Of a stretch of 34,020 nucleotides of DNA, positions 31,369-34,020 are shown one piece after another. The stretch covers positions 89,617 to 123,636 of the forward strand of contig NZ_BMTO01000012.1 in NCBI RefSeq assembly GCF_014649715.1, given 5' to 3'. Position 1 is the stretch's first letter. Each line of letters starts with the position of its first letter. This stretch comes from Streptomyces lateritius (GTDB taxonomy: Bacteria > Actinomycetota > Actinomycetes > Streptomycetales > Streptomycetaceae). The position numbers and the translations under genes were made by a program. Under the pieces are notes generated by a model. The model saw only the letters and a list, made by a program, of their open reading frames with translations, was not told the DNA's origin and did no database searches.

Positions 31369-31399
31369 CCGCTCCCGCCGTGACGAACGGCGGGAGCGG
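31369..31399. terminator. Bidirectional terminator between the TerD-family and DUF397 genes
   Basis: A perfect 13-bp inverted repeat CCGCTCCCGCCGT / ACGGCGGGAGCGG with a 5-nt loop (GACGA), between two converging genes: 10 nt after one stop and 6 nt after the other. Confidence 0.85.
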
Positions 31400-31405
31400 G
31401 GCGGG

Positions 31406-31651
31406 TCAGGCGTGGGTGGCGTAGGCCACGAAGTCGCCCCAAGTGGCGGGAGTGAGGGCGAGTCGGGGTCCCTCGGGGTGCTTGGAGTCGCGGACGTGGA
31501 CGGTGGTGGGGCAGGTGGCGACCTCGACGCAGTCGTCGCCGGAGCCGCCGCTGTAGCTGGACTTGTGCCAGGAGAGGGCCACTTCGACGCAGTCGCCGTC
31601 GCCGCCACTGCTGTAGCTGCTCTTGAACCAGGCCAGGTCTGTGGTGCTCAT
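31406..31651 (-). CDS. DUF397 protein with a duplicated KSSYS motif
   Basis: An 81-residue acidic protein of the DUF397 family, small partners of Scr1/WhiJ-type regulators in Streptomyces. The family has one W-KSSYS-GG-G--CVEVA block followed by VHVRDSK and a C-terminal W-x2-F. Here the block occurs twice in tandem (WFKSSYSSGGDGDCVEVA and WHKSSYSGGSGDDCVEVA). The start ATG overlaps the regulator stop (ATGA), so the two are co-translated. Members probably bind the regulator and modulate it; the mechanism is not settled. Confidence 0.88.
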   Translation of the reverse strand: MSTTDLAWFKSSYSSGGDGDCVEVALSWHKSSYSGGSGDDCVEVATCPTTVHVRDSKHPEGPRLALTPATWGDFVAYATHA

Positions 31652-32472
31652 GTAGCTCCTCGCATCTGCCGCAACAGGCTCTGGGAGTCTTCCAGAGTAA
31701 GAGCCTGTGACCGCATCCTGGCATACCGCATCTTGAGGATGCCGACCTCTTTCGCGTCGGCGAAGAGGAGCCCGGCCCGCTGGCCCTCTCCATAGCCGAA
31801 CCATCGGTTGTCGGGTGTCTCCAGTAACTGCATGGGACCGTCAAGCCCGGCGTGATGTTCCCGACTCAGCGGCATCACTTGCATCTCGATGTTGCGCTGC
31901 TCGGACATACGCAGGATGTGCTCGATCTGGGTCCGGTGTGTCTCCGGACCGCCAGTCGTCTTCCGCAGCACATGCTCCTCGATGATGAAGCTGTACGCGG
32001 TGTTGGGCCGCTCGGTCAGCAGCTTCTGCCGCTCCACGCGTGCGACGAGCTTCTCCTGGATCTCGTCGTCATCCAGAGGCGGCAACTGCCCCTCGAACAG
32101 AGTCCTCGCGTACAGCTCGATCTGGAGCAGACCCGGGATCAGCCGGTTCTCGTACGTGTAGAGGCACAGCGCCTCCGCCTCCAGCTTCGCCCACTTCTGG
32201 AACCAACTCGCCAGTCCTGGCTGCCGGGCCACGTGCTTGGCCGCCGCCCGGATCACGCCGAAGGCGTCCAGTACCTCCTCCGCCCGCTCCACGAACTCGG
32301 CCGACGGAAACCGCCGGCCCTGCTCGATGGACGCGACCGTCTGCACCGAGTACCGCACTCGCCGGGCGAACTCCTCCTGGGTGAGTCTCGCCCGCTTCCG
32401 GAAGGTCTTGACGACCTCCCCGAAGGTCTTCAGGCTGTCCGAGATCTCGGGTTCCGCATTGCCGTCCGTCAT
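31648..32472 (-). CDS. XRE-type regulator with DUF5753 domain (Scr1/WhiJ family)
   Basis: A 274-residue DNA-binding protein. The N-terminal HTH is at 17-56 (FGEVVKTFRKRARLTQEEFARRVRYSVQTVASIEQGRRF). The DUF5753 ligand/partner-binding domain is at about 85-265 (EAEALCLYTYENRLIPGLLQIELYARTLF, VARVERQKLLTERP, EEHVLRKTTGGPETHRTQIEHILRMSEQRNIEMQVMPL). Proteins of this group, such as WhiJ, repress development or secondary metabolism together with a DUF397 protein and an RsbW-like ATPase, and both partners are present here. ATG 32472 has GGAGGTG 7 nt upstream; GTG 32487 would destroy that spacing. The perfect palindrome at 32529-32559 is its likely operator. Confidence 0.9.
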   Translation of the reverse strand: MTDGNAEPEISDSLKTFGEVVKTFRKRARLTQEEFARRVRYSVQTVASIEQGRRFPSAEFVERAEEVLDAFGVIRAAAKHVARQPGLASWFQKWAKLEAEALCLYTYENRLIPGLLQIELYARTLFEGQLPPLDDDEIQEKLVARVERQKLLTERPNTAYSFIIEEHVLRKTTGGPETHRTQIEHILRMSEQRNIEMQVMPLSREHHAGLDGPMQLLETPDNRWFGYGEGQRAGLLFADAKEVGILKMRYARMRSQALTLEDSQSLLRQMRGAT

Positions 32473-32528
32473 CACGTGCACCTCCACCGGAAATGGTCAC
32501 GGCCCGTAACGGCTACTGTCCACCCTCC

Positions 32529-32559
32529 GAACTCGTACGCTCACTCAGCGTACGAGTTC
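32529..32559. promoter_or_regulatory. Perfect 13-bp inverted repeat between the regulator and ATPase genes
   Basis: GAACTCGTACGCT and AGCGTACGAGTTC are exact complements with a 5-nt centre (CACTC). The centre of the 31-bp element lies 72 nt from the regulator start and 57 nt from the ATPase start, inside the divergent promoter region. A DNA-binding site is more likely than a terminator because it lies upstream of both genes. Confidence 0.75.
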
Positions 32560-32600
32560 CTGACCTGGCAACCAGCCCCGATCGCCGCCACATTGGCCCC

Positions 32601-33035
32601 ATGACCACCCCTCAGACACGCGCAGAACCCGTCACCGTACGTGTGTTCACCCAGCGCTTCAGCTCGACCCCGCGCGGCGCCCGCCTCGCCCGGCGGCTCG
32701 CCCTGCTCCAGCTCGACCGCTGGGGCATCCCGCACGGCACCCCCGTCTCCGACACGGCCGCCCTCCTCGTCGCCGAGCTGGCCGCCAACGCCGTCACCCA
32801 CGGGCGCGTCCCCGGCCGGGACTTCGAGCTCTCGCTCTCGTACACCCCCGGCCTCCTCCTCCGCGTCGACGTCACCGACACCCGCACCGAAGGCCGCCCC
32901 CGCCTCGCCCCCACCCTCCCCCTCGCGGACACCGGCCGCGGCCTCCTCCTCGTCGAGACCCTCGCCACCCGCTGGGCCGTGCTGGAACGCGTACCGGTCG
33001 GCAAGACCGTCCGGGCCGAGCTGGACCTGACATGA
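32601..33035 (+). CDS. RsbW-like ATP-binding protein (HATPase_c_2)
   Basis: A 144-residue GHKL-fold protein of the anti-sigma-factor kinase family. The N box is LLVAELAANAVTHG (55-68), the G1 acidic residue is in VTDTRTEGRP, and the G2 motif DTGRGLLLVETLA is at 110-122. In Streptomyces such short ATPases accompany Scr1/WhiJ-type regulators and DUF397 proteins, and may bind a sigma or anti-sigma factor. No sigma factor gene is in this window. ATG 32601 is used; an upstream GTG would add a leader that crosses the palindrome. It is divergent from the regulator gene. Confidence 0.87.
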   Translation: MTTPQTRAEPVTVRVFTQRFSSTPRGARLARRLALLQLDRWGIPHGTPVSDTAALLVAELAANAVTHGRVPGRDFELSLSYTPGLLLRVDVTDTRTEGRPRLAPTLPLADTGRGLLLVETLATRWAVLERVPVGKTVRAELDLT

Positions 33036-33036
33036 C

Positions 33037-33056
33037 CCCGGGACGGGTGTCCCGGG
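33037..33056. terminator. Hairpin between the RsbW-like and FG-GAP genes
   Basis: A perfect 8-bp stem CCCGGGAC / GTCCCGGG with a 4-nt loop (GGGT). It starts one base after the ATPase stop, between two converging genes. Confidence 0.75.
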
Positions 33057-33068
33057 CCACAGTGAGGA

Positions 33069-34020
33069 TCAGAAGATCCGGTTGTAGATGTTCCAACCCG
33101 TGCCGATCTGGGTGCGGGTGGTGAAGGGGGTGGTGGGGTTGCCGGTGCCTTTGTACAGCCACAGCGCGCCGGATGAATCGCGGGCGATGGCGTCGGGCTT
33201 GCCGTCGTTGGTGAGGTCTCCGGTGAGGGTGAGCTGGTTGTAGATGTTCCAGCCGGTGCCCGCCTTGATACGGGAGGCGTAGGGGGTGGTGGGGGTGCCG
33301 GTGCTCTTGTAGAGCCAGAGGGTGCCGGTGGTGTCGCGGGCGAGGAGGTCGGCCTTGCCGTCGCCGTTCAGGTCGGCGCCTGCGGCGAGGTGGTTGTAGG
33401 TGTTCCAGCCGGTGCCGGCCTTGGTACGGGCTTTGAAGCGGGCGCCGGTGGTGAGGTTGCCGGTGCCGGGGTAGAGCCACAGGACGCCGGCCTTGTCGCG
33501 GGCGAGGAGGTCCATGTATCCGTCGCGGTCGAGGTCGCCGGCGCCGGTGAGCTGGTCGTAGATGTTCCAGCCGGTGCCGGCCTTGACGCGGGGTGCGTAG
33601 GGCTTGCCGCTGACGAACTGGTAGTCGTAGTACCACAGGGTGCCGGTGGTGTCGCGGGCGACGACGTCTCCCAGGCCCTGGGTGACGGGGGAGGGCTTGG
33701 TGTCGCCGCGGTAGTAGAGGCTCTGCTTGTGCGGGGAGAGCGCGGCGAGTGTGTTGTAGGTCTGCCAGCCGGTGCCGATCTGCTCCCGGCTGTAGAGGGG
33801 CGCGGTGGCGTTGCCGGTTCCGTCGTACCACCACAGGGCGCTGGCAGCATCGCGGGCCAGGACAGAGTGAAGGGGGAGCACGGGCTTGCCGAGTGTGGCG
33901 AACGGGGCGCTCGTCTGGGTCACGTCGGAGTGGTAGAAGCCGAAGTCGTAGATGTCGTAGCGCGTGAGTGCTTGGAATCGCAGGGCGTACTGGGCTTGGG
34001 GGCTGGTCAGTTCGTAGCCG
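33069..34020 (-). CDS. FG-GAP/VCBS-like repeat protein (partial, 5' end outside window)
   Basis: The frame stays open to the window edge, so the N-terminus is missing; 316 C-terminal residues are visible. A GTG at 33923 lies inside the protein: upstream codons (YELTSPQAQYALRFQALTRYDIYDF) continue the fold. At least five tandem units of ~50-65 residues follow, each built like GTGWNIY-QLT-GDL--DG--DLLARD--G-LWLY-GTGN. The DLNGDGKADLLARD core is a calcium-binding FG-GAP turn of a beta-propeller. This points to a secreted adhesin-like or enzyme-linked propeller. The catalytic or anchor domain, if any, would be upstream of the window. Confidence 0.85.
   Translation of the reverse strand, partial: GYELTSPQAQYALRFQALTRYDIYDFGFYHSDVTQTSAPFATLGKPVLPLHSVLARDAASALWWYDGTGNATAPLYSREQIGTGWQTYNTLAALSPHKQSLYYRGDTKPSPVTQGLGDVVARDTTGTLWYYDYQFVSGKPYAPRVKAGTGWNIYDQLTGAGDLDRDGYMDLLARDKAGVLWLYPGTGNLTTGARFKARTKAGTGWNTYNHLAAGADLNGDGKADLLARDTTGTLWLYKSTGTPTTPYASRIKAGTGWNIYNQLTLTGDLTNDGKPDAIARDSSGALWLYKGTGNPTTPFTTRTQIGTGWNIYNRIF

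Noticed and set aside
29508..31844. A 778-codon minus-strand frame ending in the WXG100 protein
   Set aside because: Only the last 130 codons are coding; the rest is antisense to the TerD-family gene.
33069..34020. The direct repeats as a CRISPR array or minisatellite
   Set aside because: The ~155-200-bp periods are codon-phased and encode FG-GAP-like units of one open frame.

Overview
The window is chromosomal DNA from a high-GC actinomycete, almost certainly Streptomyces. It has very strong G/C third-position bias, many GTG starts, an actinobacterial heme pair (HemY/HemQ), a Scr1/WhiJ-type regulator with a DUF397 protein and an RsbW-like ATPase, TerD, a TioE-like MerR regulator and WXG100 proteins. 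Genes are packed tightly on both strands. No gap exceeds 200 bases. I saw no tRNA, rRNA, CRISPR array, insertion sequence or phage gene. Region 1 (1-6935): the start of a secreted RTX-like protein cut by the window edge, a CoA-disulfide-reductase-type flavoenzyme, a DUF4349 lipoprotein, then hemY and hemQ, the last two steps of the coproporphyrin-dependent heme route. A secreted tripeptidyl-aminopeptidase-like hydrolase converges on hemQ. Region 2 (7016-9895) is the most interesting part. It is a two-gene minus-strand operon with a strong hairpin on each side. The first gene encodes a DUF692/MNIO (multinuclear non-heme iron oxidase) fused through a long Pro/Ala linker to a helical domain that resembles the separate partner proteins of other MNIOs. 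The second, 7 nt downstream, encodes a TIGR04222-type membrane protein whose last 70 residues are almost only Gly, Ser and Ala with eight Cys. This looks like a modification enzyme with a membrane-anchored Cys-ladder substrate. Region 3 (9945-16989): a DUF4142 protein, a PTH2 peptidyl-tRNA hydrolase, an AIM24-ABC ATPase-membrane protein-zinc ribbon operon, a methyltransferase, a DUF4180 protein, a NodB-type deacetylase lipoprotein and a double-HTH MerR regulator. Region 4 (17048-25827): an erythromycin-esterase homologue divergent from the MerR gene with a perfect dyad between them, PPK2, a Tat-exported PhoX-like protein, OsmC, ZapE, a RibD_C reductase, a USP-like small protein, murC and msrB. 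These are mostly housekeeping or stress genes. Region 5 (25881-29897) is a compact six-gene minus-strand polymorphic-toxin operon: two WXG100 proteins, a 556-residue protein ending in a bacterial RNase A-like toxin domain, a probable immunity protein, an orphan half of an RNase A-like domain, and a CdiI-type immunity protein. A TerD-family gene diverges from it. Region 6 (31406-34020): a DUF397 protein and a Scr1/WhiJ-type regulator, divergent from an RsbW-like ATPase across a perfect 13-bp inverted repeat. Last is an FG-GAP/VCBS-like repeat protein running off the right edge.
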